32,500 nucleotides of DNA from Mesostigma viride (GCA_009746045.1 RPFO01000636.1:1-32500); one strand, 5' to 3'; shown: positions 1-10,023, counted from the first letter of the stretch. A program made the numbers and translations. The notes: generated from the letters alone by a model not told the origin.

Positions 1-715
1 ATGGATGGATGGATCGATGCCCCCTCTCAGGGCTATGTATTACATAAGCTCCCAACGGAAGTCATGTTTCTTAATTAATGGATGGATGGACAAACAATTC
101 TAGATTACGTTTCTGTTCCATCTATCTAATTAATGCATGCCTGAACTAACTTGAACGGGGACATGCCACGTTGCAAGCCAGCTCTAGCGGCGGGTACGTC
201 ACGCCGGGCGTTCTAGCTTCCCATGGTGCCGGGTGCGCGCCTCTTCCCCACTGGGGGGGATCATTGTCCTCGATGTGAAGTGAAAACAACTATGCCTGAC
301 GCATGGCGATCCAACGTCGATCTACCATCTGGCCCAGATGGCCTTGTCTGAATCTTTACCAGATCACGGATGAGGCCGGAGGGCCCCTCGTTCCTCTTCT
401 AGCTGCTCCTAGAATTAACGTGCGGCACACCCGGCGTGTCAGATTGCTGGGCCTGTCCCCCGTAAGGAGGGCCAACCTGGCTTTGCGGGCCGCAGTCCTG
501 CTGTGGGCCCGCGATCGACGTGTCTAGCCTCAGTGTAACTTGGGCCAGCTGAAGTGTATACCGACTATAGCTGTTGCACTATACTTCGTCGAGGGTAGTA
601 AAAAGGATCCGAGGCGTAAATTACGAGGTGGTAATTTACGGCACAGACTACTCTTACCGGTTAATGAGTTCGGATCTTTCTCGTAAGCTACGAGTTAGAT
701 CCGAGGTAAGATCCG
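1..715. other. Region without a supported gene
   Basis: Short ATGG runs (1-12 and 78-90) are the same motif as the large array at 6961. A 74-codon frame at 303-527 has no recognisable domain and is not supported as a gene. Nothing else was recognised. Confidence 0.5.
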
Positions 716-893
716 ACGTCGTAATTTACGAGGTAGTAATTTACGAGGTAGTAATTTACGAGGTAGTAATTTACGAGGTAGTAATGTACGAGGTAGTAAT
801 GTACGAGGTAGTAATGTACGAGGTAGTAATTTACGAGGTAGTAAGGTACGAGGTAGTAATTTGCGAGGTAGTAATTACGAGTTGGTAATTTAC
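716..893. repeat. 15-bp minisatellite
   Basis: About 11.5 head-to-tail copies of the unit GTAATTTACGAGGTA. Variants occur in the middle (GTAATGTAC in three successive copies, GTAAGGTAC once) and the last copies are degenerate. An isolated related copy lies near 625-640. The unit is a multiple of three, so it creates an open frame of five-residue repeats (YEVVI type) at 574-888. I regard that frame as a by-product of the repeat. Confidence 0.9.
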
Positions 894-1620
894 GATCCCG
901 GTACTCGGTCCCGTAGGTTACGACGTCGTATGCTTCTCGCGTACACTACCGGTACTACAATCATGTCGCTATGTCGTTCTGAATTGCAGTACGCATGTCA
1001 CTTATCAGAATTTCACTTTGATTTCACTTATCATTTCGGTCAACCTAACCCCTAACACCCATTTACCCGGGGGAAAAAAATGAATGGCATTTGCAGCAAG
1101 GCTCATGCAAGACGAGTTCCTATTTCATAAAAAATTTCATTATTAAATGCAGGATTACATGTCATGCACAAAAATCCAACGCCTTCACAGAAAATAGCAT
1201 ATCAAGTCTTCTGACGACAATATCAAGTCAATATCAAATTCGTGGCTTCTCTTCGTGGCTTGAAATACTGTTTCCATGCGGTGCTTAGGACAGCTCCGGG
1301 GATGTCGGCACCGCACAGAAGCTCCATCCGGGAGCAAGTGCGCCGGGGGAAGATGTTGTACATCCAGAGCTCGATATGTGCGGGAAGCCGTCGTGTTGGA
1401 AACCGAGGTGTCTGCACATAATTCCGCGCGCAGGCAGCTTGTGCCTTTACGGGGGAAGACCTGCGACACAAAAACCGTGTCCGGACAATGCAATACGGAG
1501 AAATGGCAACGGCAGATGGAGTCGGCTAAGGCCGCTTGTAAGGAAAGTGATTTTTAATGCACGAATAAATGTATAATGCATGCTACATCGCCATCGCTTG
1601 GGCGGTGAAAAGACAAGGAC
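894..1620. other. Region without a supported gene
   Basis: Overlapping short open frames on both strands at 1185-1576 have no domain, no clear splice signals and no low-complexity explanation. I see nothing to annotate. Confidence 0.4.
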
Positions 1621-1850
1621 CAACCACATGCCCCCACCTACCCTTCGTGCATCCCGCCCTTGACGAGGCACAACCATGTGCCCCCACCTACCCTTTGTGC
1701 GTCCCTCCCTTGACAAGAAACAAGCACGTGCACCTATCTAACCTTTGTGCATCCCTTCCTTGGCAAGGAACAAGCACACCCACCCACCTACTCCACATGC
1801 ATCCCTCCCTTGACAAGGAACAAGCACGATCACCCAGCTACCCACTAGCA
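1621..1850. repeat. 50-bp minisatellite
   Basis: Four full units start at 1621, 1671, 1721 and 1771, and a partial fifth starts at 1821. Each begins CAAGCAC or CAACCAC, has CCACCTACCC in the middle and ends near CCCTTGACAAGGAA. Units are clearly diverged, so this is an old array. Confidence 0.85.
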
Positions 1851-2089
1851 CGGCAGCAAGGCAGACCTTACAATGGCAAGTGATGTTTATCGGTAGAAAC
1901 TGTTAGACAACTAGCAAACGAGCCAGCCGGTGAAGAGCAAGGCACGCATGCAAGGAATTTGTCGTTGCCTATGTCTACGCTTGTGTTTGTCACTGCAGTT
2001 GAAATCTGCATTTGCATCAGCAGGCCCGATCGAACCCCATGTCGCCACCCGCATTTCCACTTATACTTCACGGCCCCTTATTCTTCTCT

Positions 2090-2480
2090 TGTGCCTGCCT
2101 TTGCCCTAACTGTTACCCTAGCATCTGCCCTTGCCCCTATCCTTTGATCCCCAGTGTTTGCCGTTGCCCTCATCCTTTCCCTAGTGCCTGCCCTTGTCTT
2201 CATCTTTTCCCTTGTGCCTGCCCTTGCCCTTGTCCGTTCCCTCGTGCTTGACTTGTCCTAATCTCTTTCCCTTGCGCCTGCCCTTGCCCTTATCCGCTTC
2301 CCTTGTGCCTGCCCCTGCCCTTGCCCTTGTCATTTCCCTTGAGCCTGCCCTTTTGGCAAGCACAAGTGCCTTTGTCCTTTCCTTGGCCTTGTGCTTGCTC
2401 TTCCAGTTTCCCTTTCCTTTGCTCGTGCGGTTGCCTTTGCTCTTACCCGGGTGCTTGCCCTTGCCGTTTGCAAGCTGCAT
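2090..2480. repeat. Degenerate CCCTTG-type hexanucleotide tract
   Basis: About 390 bp built from variants of TGCCCTTG, CCTTGCCC and TTTCCCTTG. It is pyrimidine-rich on the plus strand. The minus strand reads as a Lys/Gly-rich frame (2181-2480), which is a translation of the repeat and not a credible gene. Confidence 0.8.
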
Positions 2481-3140
2481 TATTGTCTTAGCAAGCTAGC
2501 AAGTGCAAACTGGCACTGAGCCAGAAATGCAAGCAAAGCAGCCAGTGTAAATAAGGATGGACGGGAACAGTAGAAAGCTAGGGGTGGCAACGGTGCTAGA
2601 GCTCATGGCAACAAGGTGGTCCCATTCTTGCTGCATTGGGTGCGTTGCGTGGGTGGGATATTGCGAGAGGGGGACATTCTTGCCTTGGTTGTGTTTTCAC
2701 ATGCACCCGGTGCTTGAATTTATGCGTGCAAGGGTGGCTGGTATCCCAACCAACAGCCTAAGAGGAAAAAGAGTGCTTAGAAAGCAAGAATGACTTAATG
2801 TTGGTAATAGCAGTGGCGGCGGCAGCAAAAACTGTTGTTATAGATGCAAGCTACAACACTGCGGATGGTTTCTCACACTAATGTGGATAATGATAATGCA
2901 TGCCACTTAACGGGACCATATAAACCACAACAAGAATAAATCGTGAGAGCAAAAGAAAGGGGAGTACAAAATGGCCGGCTTACCTAGCTACAGCAAAAAA
3001 ATTACATGAAAAACAAGATAACTCACCTTTGTCGCAGCAGTGACCATATCAGACAGCTCACAAAAACTTGTTGATCCTTGAAACTTCCTGCTTGAAGGCA
3101 GCCACCAACGGTCTGGAGTTTTCACCCCAGTCCTTCTCAA
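2481..3140. other. Region without a supported gene
   Basis: Mixed-composition DNA with a few frames under 80 codons and no recognisable domain. Nothing annotated. Confidence 0.4.
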
Positions 3141-3144
3141 CAGC

Positions 3145-3360
<216 letters not shown>

Positions 3361-4320
3361 ATGGAAGATTCACTACGTTAGCAGGCGACTAAACTGCTAC
3401 AATGACACAAAACCACGGAGCTAGGCCCTTCACTCCATCAGATCAGAGTGAAAACCAATGTTGAAACTGGGACAAATGCCATTAGAATGTTACTATGACC
3501 GTGGCTAGTAAACGTGAATTGACACCCAGGTTGTGACTTCAACGATTGGAGGCAACCTTGCCAAGTCTCCCAAATGCAGTCGGCTAGACAAGCTTCACAA
3601 AAAACGCAGCAAACATGTTAACGTTGCTAATATTCCAACGACGCGCATCCGCAGTCCGGCTGCCAATGAAGTCTTCTTGGTCGCCAGCTGTGCACAGAGG
3701 AGTAACCGCTAGAGACGCCAATTTGCGAACAACTCATTACAATTACAAAGCGCAGGAAGCAGATGGCTATGCATCAACAATTACTTCCGCTCGCCCTCGT
3801 ATTTAGCCAGGTCTATCTGCCCAAACTGGGTAAATGTTTTGCGATCGGTGAAATTGGCCCTCTAGTGACTTACTTTCCCAGAAAGTGTCCATTCACACGA
3901 CAACCGACTCACGCTCACACGTCGTGAGGAGTTGCCGATAGGATAAAGAAGCCGAACGATGAATTGCTGTACATAAATGCCACGCTAACGGCGTCGTGAA
4001 CTGACTTCTTGCAATCACGATTAAAGTGCCCGGCCCAACAACAAATTGGCGACACACGACCCCGCAACTGGAAAAGAATTCTGGCCACATTGATATACAT
4101 CGGTTTGATAAAGTAAAACCTCGCATTCGGTTCTGGCTAGCCTCAAACGCATGCGCCTTGAAACCTTTATCCTCCTGGCGGCCACAGTTTCTCGGTTCTT
4201 TGTTCCGTTGGTCGTGCCGCTAGCGTGCCAGCCGCTCCAGTCCCTAAAATTCAAATTCGTGTTGTTCGAGAAAACGTTGTCGGGTCGGCGACGGCACGAT
4301 GCCGGGCCGGGCTGCATGGG
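3361..4320. other. Region without a supported gene
   Basis: Unique-looking sequence of about 960 bp. Short opposing frames at 3615-3806, 3893-4126 and 4151-4444 overlap each other and show no domain. No confident exon borders were found. Confidence 0.4.
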
Positions 4321-4334
4321 CCATGGAGGGTGGT

Positions 4335-4765
4335 GGTACACAAATACCGTACAAGTGATACACAAATACGCCAGTATAACAGCGGGTCGCTGCGTACCTG
4401 CCGTGGGAAGGAGGACAAGTGATACACAAATACGCTACAAGTGATACACAAATACCGTACAAGTGATACACAATTGCAGGCAGGACAACAGCGGGTCGCT
4501 GCGTACCTGCCGTGGGAAGGAGGACAAGTGATACACAAATACGCTACAAGTGATACACAAATACCGTACAAGTGATACACAATTGCAGCCAGGACAACAG
4601 CGGGTCGCTGCGTACCTGCCGTGGGAAGGAGGACAAGTGATACACAAATACCGTACAAGTGATACACAAATACACCGTACAAGTGATACACAATTGCAGC
4701 CAGGACAACAGCGGGTCGCTGCGTACCTGCCGCGGGAAGGAGGGGGGTGGTACACAAATATCCGA
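4335..4765. repeat. 109-bp tandem repeat with nested 22-bp subrepeat
   Basis: The landmark AGCGGGTCGCTGCGTACC occurs at 4381, 4490, 4599 and 4710, giving periods of 109, 109 and 111 bp. Each unit also carries two or three copies of a 22-bp subunit containing ACAAGTGATACACAAATAC. Open frames crossing the block (up to 168 codons on the minus strand) only translate the repeat. Confidence 0.9.
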
Positions 4766-4957
4766 CCTATATATTAGCAATAGCCGCCGCCTATCAAACA
4801 GGTCCTATTCATCACGAGCGTCAACGCGTCATCGCCCCGTCATCGCCCCGTCATCGCCCGGCCGAGGGCCTTAACCTGTTAACTCTTTATTCGGAGTGAT
4901 AGTCAACGACCTATACTACCAATAGCTGCCGCATATCAAACATGGGCTTATCATCAC

Positions 4958-5011
4958 GCCCGTCGAGGGCGATGACGGTGACGGTCGTCACCGTCATCGC
5001 CCTCGACGGGC
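4958..5011. repeat. Perfect inverted repeat, 25-bp arms, 4-nt loop
   Basis: Arms are 4958-4982 and 4987-5011, and the loop is GGTC. It lies inside the 280-bp unit. Confidence 0.9.
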
Positions 5012-5250
5012 CAACATCTAAACTCTTCTCTTAATCAACAATCTATATTACCAATAGCCGCCGCCTATCAAACAGATCCTATTCATCACGCGCGTCAACG
5101 CCCCGTCATCGCCCCGTCATCGCCCCGTGATCGCCATGCCGAGCCAGCCGAGGGCCAACCTCTTAACTCTTTACATTTGTATTCGGAGTAGTAGTCAACG
5201 ACCTATATTACCAATAGCCGCCGCATATCAAAAAGGTCGTATTCATGACG

Positions 5251-5298
5251 CCCGTCGAGGGCGATGACGGTGACGCCGTCACCGTCATCGCCCACGGG
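5251..5298. repeat. Second hairpin of the 280-bp unit
   Basis: The inner arms (5259-5274 and 5278-5293, 16 bp) are perfect around a GCC loop. The outer CCCGT/ACGGG pairing survives, but three bases are unpaired on the left side. It is the diverged counterpart of the hairpin at 4958. Confidence 0.8.
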
Positions 5299-5490
5299 CC
5301 AACATCTAAACTCTTCTCTTAATCAACAATCTATATTACCAATAGCCGCCGCCTGTCAAACAGATCCTATTCATCACGCGCGTCAACGCCCCGTCATCGC
5401 CCCGTCATCGCCCCGTCATCGCTCCGTGATCGCCATGCCGACTGCCGAGGGCCAACCTCTTAACTCTTTATTCGGAGTAATAGTTAACTG

Positions 5491-6239
5491 CCGGCATTGC
5501 CATACAAGAAGAAGCTCTCGATCCTAGGTATAGACTACCTCGGGTATCATCATCGTAATTGCTAGCATCGAGATCATTCATACCTACCGACGATGGCCAG
5601 CTGCAAAAGAAAAATGTCGACCAACAGACAGGACCTATCGCCGGGAACCCTCAAGGCAATAAGGGCGAGACAGGCTTTCACCGTTAAGTAAAGTTGTCCA
5701 CATCGTGCTAAGGAATTTGTGCTAATCTATGAGTACCTATATGGACACTTTGTCGCATTTTTTACATGGCAAATAAGCGATGTATGTGTCATGTAGGCTG
5801 CCATTGGTGCATGCATGCATGGGCCAGCAATGATGGTCAGAGGTACATTGTGCCTATGAGATAACCATCGATTTGTTGATCAGCAAGTGATTCATTACGT
5901 GAGACAACAATATGTTTGGGGGCTAAGCTTCTTACATTGGTCACATGGCCCGCCATAATTGTTTTCTTATGTGTTTAAGGTTAGGGCTCTGTTCATGACT
6001 GAACGTCATGAACGCGCTCTATTCATGACATTGATTAATTGATTTTAATTAGTCTCATGTCCATGTTGGGGGACCGGGATCTCTGAATTCCCCAAAGAAG
6101 ATATAGTGGAAGTCCCCCAAGACGTCAATATCCGTCAAGACGTCAATAACTACATGTATGTCCACAGCTCAGCTAGTAGTCTAAAATATGGGCCTCGAGC
6201 TAATCTTGCACGCAAGCAATGCCTATCATCAAGGATGAA
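5491..6239. other. Region without a supported gene
   Basis: A+T-richer DNA with no long frame on either strand and no tandem repeat. It lies downstream, in the minus-strand sense, of the exon-like segment ending at 6240. Confidence 0.4.
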
Positions 6240-6412
6240 TTAATGCCTATCAACAAGGAGACAATCATGCTTGTTAAATTTCCTAGGACCCACAACTGGG
6301 GGGTCGTAGTCTTTGACAATGTCCGCCTGGGCAACGCTACTAATCCTACATATCCGAGGTCCCATGTATGAATAAGAGGGGTTGAGCGGATGACGCCAAC
6401 AGTGTCTGTGCT
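6240..6412 (-). CDS. Exon-like segment, probable 3' terminal exon, unknown protein
   Basis: On the minus strand an acceptor-like GACATGCAG precedes 6412. From there a frame runs for 56 codons to a TAA at 6240-6242. The peptide has ordinary amino-acid composition, including SVAQADIVKDYDPPVVGPRK, and no low complexity. Family unknown. It could be the last exon of a split gene whose other exons are at 6420-6577 and further right, but the phases of neighbouring segments could not be joined with certainty. The call rests on composition and splice-like context only. Confidence 0.3.
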
Positions 6413-6419
6413 CTGCATG

Positions 6420-6577
6420 TCAGCTAAAATCATATCGCGGAGACAAACATATGGCGGTATGTCCAATGTTGGCCACTGCGTCGCCTAACAGGTTGTTACA
6501 TGGTCGGCAAGGGCCTGACCATGTAAGAAGATATCTCCCTGGCTGGCCAGTCCACAAGGAACCAGCAGGGACCTCAT
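6420..6577 (-). CDS. Exon-like segment, unknown protein
   Basis: A minus-strand acceptor (TTGATTCAG) precedes 6577. The following frame stays open for 51 codons to a TGA at 6420-6422 and includes SLWTGQPGRYLLTWSGPCRP, which looks protein-like. The A+T-rich sequence upstream (6600-6720) contains two copies of the CTCCC-loop-GGGAG motif and looks intronic. Function unknown. I cannot tell whether translation ends here or a donor inside the segment splices to 6412. Confidence 0.35.
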
Positions 6578-6627
6578 CTGAATCAACCTGATTTATTAAC
6601 TAACTACTTAATTCATTTATTAAACTC

Positions 6628-6650
6628 ATGCCCCCATTAGGGAGTCAAGG
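6628..6650 (-). repeat. Intron-associated hairpin motif, copy 1
   Basis: Minus strand reads TGACTCCCTAATGGGGGCA, followed by TTAATAAA-type sequence. It belongs to a four-copy family (6628, 6694, 8316, 8677). Confidence 0.6.
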
Positions 6651-6693
6651 AGCATTAGTTAACCCCGATTCATTCATTAATTAATTAAAACAC

Positions 6694-6720
6694 GTGCTCC
6701 CGTTGGGGAGTCACGGAGCA
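6694..6720 (-). repeat. Intron-associated hairpin motif, copy 2
   Basis: Minus strand reads TGACTCCCCAACGGGAGCA, with a 5-bp stem CTCCC/GGGAG around CAAC, followed by TTTTAATTAATTAA. Confidence 0.6.
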
Positions 6721-6959
6721 CCGAAGTGCTTTTAATGCCTGTGTGTGCACAACAGGAGAAAGGGCAGAGACCCCCACTCTCCTTCATGCCTAAGGCATGC
6801 CACAGCTGCATTCGGGAACGCTAGCTAAACGGACACGCTAACGATCCGGCAATCTGTGGGTGCAATAAGACTCATGTGAGCATGGCATAACACTAGGAGC
6901 GTGGGCAAGTAATCTCATCATAGCCAGGACGTAGCATGGCTGTACTAGGACTATACCCC

Positions 6960-7956
6960 GATGGATGGATGGATGGATGGATGGATGGATGGATGGATGG
7001 ATGGATGGATGGATGGATGGATGGATGGATGGATGGATGGATGGATGGATGGATGGATGGATGGATGGATGGATGGATGGATGGATGGATGGATGGATGG
7101 ATGGATGGATGGATGGATGGATGGATGGATGGATGGATGGATGGATGGATGGATGGATGGATGGATGGATGGATGGATGGATGGATGGATGGATGGATGG
7201 ATGGATGGATGGATGGATGGATGGATGGATGGATGGATGGATGGATGGATGGATGGATGGATGGATGGATGGATGGATGGATGGATGGATGGATGGATGG
7301 ATGGATGGATGGATGGATGGATGGATGGATGGATGGATGGATGGATGGATGGATGGATGGATGGATGGATGGATGGATGGATGGATGGATGGATGGATGG
7401 ATGGATGGATGGATGGATGGATGGATGGATGGATGGATGGATGGATGGATGGATGGATGGATGGATGGATGGATGGATGGATGGATGGATGGATGGATGG
7501 ATGGATGGATGGATGGATGGATGGATGGATGGATGGATGGATGGATGGATGGATGGATGGATGGATGGATGGATGGATGGATGGATGGATGGATGGATGG
7601 ATGGATGGATGGATGGATGGATGGATGGATGGATGGATGGATGGATGGATGGATGGATGGATGGATGGATGGATGGATGGATGGATGGATGGATGGATGG
7701 ATGGATGGATGGATGGATGGATGGATGGATGGATGGATGGATGGATGGATGGATGGATGGATGGATGGATGGATGGATGGATGGATGGATGGATGGATGG
7801 ATGGATGGATGGATGGATGGATGGATGGATGGATGGATGGATGGATGGATGGATGGATGGATGGATGGATGGATGGATGGATGGATGGATGGATGGATGG
7901 ATGGATGGATGGATGGATGGATGGATGGATGGATGGATGGATGGATGGATGGATGG
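6960..7956. repeat. Perfect (ATGG)249 tetranucleotide array
   Basis: From 6961 to 7956 there are 996 bp of uninterrupted ATGG, 249 units without a single substitution. All three plus frames are open (Met-Asp-Gly-Trp), and the minus strand reads His-Pro-Ser-Ile; none is a real gene. It lies just downstream, on the minus strand, of a donor-like GTAAGA at 7961-7966, so it appears to sit in an intron of the minus-strand split gene. Such purity over 1 kb means very recent expansion or an assembly consensus effect. Confidence 0.98.
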
Positions 7957-7966
7957 CTTGTCTTAC

Positions 7967-8048
7967 ATGATGCAGTGGAACTTTGGTGCTGGAGGGTTAA
8001 TTGTGGCCCGGTCTGGTTTAGCTTCAGTGCTCTCATGGCGGCCTTCAT
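7967..8048 (-). CDS. Exon-like segment next to the ATGG array
   Basis: The minus strand has an ATG at 8048 and a frame of 27 codons beginning [14 protein letters not shown]. It stops at a consensus donor (CAT|GTAAGA) with GT at 7966-7965. If used, the following intron holds the whole 996-bp array. The peptide AAMRALK is similar to AIAMRAVEM in the segment at 9523-9606, which hints at related exons. Product unknown. Confidence 0.35.
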
Positions 8049-8415
8049 TTGTAATTATTTGAATGCATGCCCATTGGGCCATGCATAGTGTATATTTTTT
8101 ACGCATGCACGCCCATTATGTATCGCTGGGTCCATCCCATCAATGCTTGTTTATTGCCAGGTCTGGTGTAAGTAAGTTAGTACTTGCGTGTCATGCGCAT
8201 GGGCATGTTTAGAGTACTATGCTAATCTCTTTAGAAACATAATTACACGGAAGTTACAAATCTCATCTGCATCATGCCCCAAGACACTACATTAAAGAAT
8301 CAAATAAAATTATAACATGCCTCCGTTGGGAGATCATGCAGCACATGCATATTCCTTGCTGAATGGGTAGAGGTGGGTCAAGCCGCAACATCGAAATAAG
8401 CTAACTCTAAGCTAT
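8049..8415. other. Region without a supported gene
   Basis: A+T-rich sequence, probably intron or intergenic DNA of the minus-strand split gene(s). It contains the third copy of the hairpin motif at 8316-8336. Confidence 0.35.
8316..8336 (-). repeat. Intron-associated hairpin motif, copy 3
   Basis: Minus strand reads ATCTCCCAACGGAGGCATG, with a CTCC/GGAG stem around CAAC, followed by A+T-rich sequence and an acceptor-like TTTAATGTAG. Confidence 0.6.
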
Positions 8416-8628
8416 CTAGTCTACAAAATCCTCACTACACTTCTCCCCAAAGCGCCCCTTCCGCTTTGGGGGAGGGGGCTTACCCACATGGGCTGGCGTG
8501 TGAGCCGGGACATTGGTCTTCCACCTCTTCTTGTTCTGCATAGGAACAGAGAGCGAAGAAATGCGGTGTGGGGACCCCTTCTCGTGGTAATGCGTTACAT
8601 GTACTCCCCACCGGGCTTTGCTCTTCAT
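8416..8628 (-). CDS. Exon-like segment, basic C-terminus of unknown protein
   Basis: The frame from ATG at 8628 gives 70 residues and ends at TAG (8416-8418). It stays open upstream to about 8655, so the ATG need not be the start. The peptide is basic and Pro-rich, with KPPPPKRKGRFGEK near the end, which could be a nuclear localisation stretch. The upstream A+T-rich sequence contains TTTTCAG and a hairpin-motif copy, consistent with an intron. No family recognised. Confidence 0.35.
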   Translation of the reverse strand: MKSKARWGVHVTHYHEKGSPHRISSLSVPMQNKKRWKTNVPAHTPAHVGKPPPPKRKGRFGEKCSEDFVD

Positions 8629-8676
8629 GGGTTCATAAAGACAACAATTATTCAGTAAGAATTTAATAAATTAGGA

Positions 8677-8699
8677 ACATATATCCGTTGGGAGTCACT
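8677..8699 (-). repeat. Intron-associated hairpin motif, copy 4
   Basis: Minus strand reads GTGACTCCCAACGGATATATG, following CAGGTATATGTG, then TTTATTAAATT. Confidence 0.55.
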
Positions 8700-8817
8700 G
8701 TTACACATATACCTGAAAAGGGGCATATGATTTTAAATACATTCTGAGCTACAACCTGCACGTGCATGGGTTTAGTTAACTGGCACCTATACTAGAGGCC
8801 TGACATGGGGTGGAGCT

Positions 8818-8946
8818 TCAGTGCTTCCCCGCCTTCTCCTTCTCCCACACTGGGTGCTCCGCGTCCTTCTTCTCCGGCCCTGCCCATGGGTGCACCGGCC
8901 CCGCCTCCTCCTTCTCCTCACGGGACGATTCGCGCTCCACGCATGG
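8818..8946 (-). CDS. Terminal exon-like segment, charged unknown protein
   Basis: A good acceptor (CTAACTGATGCTGCAG, with branch-point-like CTAAC) precedes 8946. From it 42 codons run in phase 0 to a TGA at 8818-8820. The peptide is rich in Glu, Lys and Pro, including SSREEKEEAGPVHPWAGPEK. The segment at 9234-9295 ends in phase 0 at a GTACGC donor, so the two join in frame across an intron of 287 bp. Function unknown. Confidence 0.4.
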   Translation of the reverse strand, partial: PCVERESSREEKEEAGPVHPWAGPEKKDAEHPVWEKEKAGKH

Positions 8947-9233
8947 CTGCAGCATCAGTTAGCACGGGCAAGACATAGCAGTAACCGCGCTATGGCTGTT
9001 CTAGCACCAGCCTAGCAGACTGCCATGATCACTCAGCAAACCCACGACAGCTAAACCCTTGGCTGTCACAACCAGTCCATGCATCATTAAGTATGGGTAC
9101 AGGGAAAGCTTCCCGCATATCCATGGCCATATGGATGGCAGCAACACAACGACTTGCCCCCTAGCCCCCGTGCACACACAAAAACGTGGGTCGTGGCTTC
9201 CACGCCCCATCCGCCATGCATGCCAGCGCGTAC

Positions 9234-9295
9234 CTTACTCGCATTCACACCGGGCTGCATCCCAGCGCCGTTGCTGTCCCCATGTGACACGTCGG
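9234..9295 (-). CDS. Internal exon-like segment, unknown protein
   Basis: On the minus strand acceptor TTAATCAG precedes 9295 and donor AAG|GTACGC follows 9234. The 62-nt segment encodes about 20 residues (DVSHGDSNGAGMQPGVNASK) and leaves phase 0, matching the start of the segment at 8946. Confidence 0.35.
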
Positions 9296-9522
9296 CTGAT
9301 TAAGCAGATACACAGCAGAGTCTGATGTAAACCGCTAAACCCCAAACCCATGCAGACCACAGTCAAGGACGCGTGCATGTCAAGCCATGCCAATTGTGAA
9401 CCGTACAGCAATTTACTTTTCAAGCCTGAAGAGGTGGATAGCAGATACTAGCCTGGAAGAGGTTACAGGGGCACATGTCCATTAGCGAGCGGAACAACAC
9501 AGCTTACACCCTACAAGCGTAC

Positions 9523-9606
9523 CGCACAATGTCCTCCTGCAATTGTCTGCAGATCTCCCAATGCCGCAGACATCTCCACTGCTCTCATGGCGATTGCAAA
9601 TGCTTC
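9523..9606 (-). CDS. Exon-like segment, helical unknown peptide
   Basis: 28 codons including AIAMRAVEMSAALGDLQTIA, ending at a possible donor GCG|GTACGC. It overlaps a 46-bp direct duplication (9569-9660). The duplicate copy is out of frame because 46 is not a multiple of three. Product unknown. Confidence 0.3.
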
Positions 9607-9660
9607 ATGCCGCTGACATCTCCACTGCTCTCATGGCGATTGCAAATGCTTGATGCCGCA
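9569..9660. repeat. 46-bp direct duplication
   Basis: GACATCTCCACTGCTCTCAT begins at 9569 and again at 9615. The two copies match almost perfectly over 46 bp, differing near their ends (CTTCATGCCGCTG against CTTGATGCCGCAC). Confidence 0.85.
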
Positions 9661-9730
9661 CCTCTGCTTACAGCAGAAAAGCTTCCTCCGGGCGAGGCAC
9701 CTGACTGGAACCAACACCCATTCCTTGGCT

Positions 9731-9993
9731 TCACAACGTGGCCATGACAGCATCGTGAATCTGCTTCGCCAACGCCCACACTTCAGGACCCGCGCCCTGC
9801 ACCGCCATGGCCACAGGCTGCACCGCTGCAATCGATGCAGCATTCACTGCCTGCGCCGCACCATGTACTGCATGCACGAAAGCCAATCCTGGCTCGGTTA
9901 TCATGGTCTTGCCCGATTCCTGCTGCTTCTTCTTCTTCGATGCGGTCATGCGCACTTTATACCCCTTCCTCTCCAAGCACGCCTTCAGCACCC
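9731..9993 (-). CDS. Exon-like segment, Ala/Val-rich unknown protein
   Basis: Acceptor CTTAACGGCTGGCAG precedes 9993 on the minus strand. The frame is open for about 86 codons to TGA at 9731-9733. A basic start (KVRMTASKKKKQQES) is followed by an Ala/Val-rich helical stretch (residues about 37-75) ending WALAKQIHDAVMATL. It may be the upstream exon of the split gene that continues at 9606, 9295 and 8946. Donor not located. Function unknown. Confidence 0.35.
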
Positions 9994-9996
9994 CTG

Positions 9997-10023
9997 CCAG
10001 CCGTTAAGAATGTACTCCAGCAC
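9997..10023. repeat. 27-bp sequence shared with 18556-18582, opposite orientation
   Basis: CCAGCC(G/A)TTAAGAATGTACTCCAGCAC is present here on the plus strand and at 18556-18582 on the minus strand with one mismatch. Both lie close to GTACATTTTG. In both places the reverse complement reads like a branch point plus acceptor (CTTAAYGGCTGGYAG). Confidence 0.7.

Larger units (their letters stand above)
4770..5490. repeat. About 280-bp tandem repeat
   Basis: The landmark TAGCCGCCGCCT recurs at 4781, 5055 and 5343 (periods 274 and 288). Each unit divides into two related halves, both containing ATATTACCAATAGC-like sequence and TTAACTCTTTA or AAACTCTTCTC. An 11-bp subrepeat CGCCCCGTCAT is present two to four times per unit. 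Confidence 0.8.

Noticed and set aside
303-527. 74-codon plus frame with Arg/Leu-rich C-terminus
   Set aside because: No domain, no splice context, short; consistent with chance.
716-893. Possible CRISPR-like array
   Set aside because: Units are contiguous 15-mers with no spacers, in a eukaryotic context.
2090-2480. Telomere-like repeat (CCCTAA-type)
   Set aside because: Units are CCCTTG variants; only isolated CCCTAA words occur, so it is not an interstitial telomere.
4251-4757. 168-codon minus-strand frame with repeated YHLYGICVSL units
   Set aside because: Coincides exactly with the 109-bp tandem repeat and its 22-bp subrepeat.
6936-8088. Long frames of Met-Asp-Gly-Trp (plus) and His-Pro-Ser-Ile (minus) repeats
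   Set aside because: They are translations of the pure ATGG array; a tetramer array without stop codons is open in several frames by necessity.
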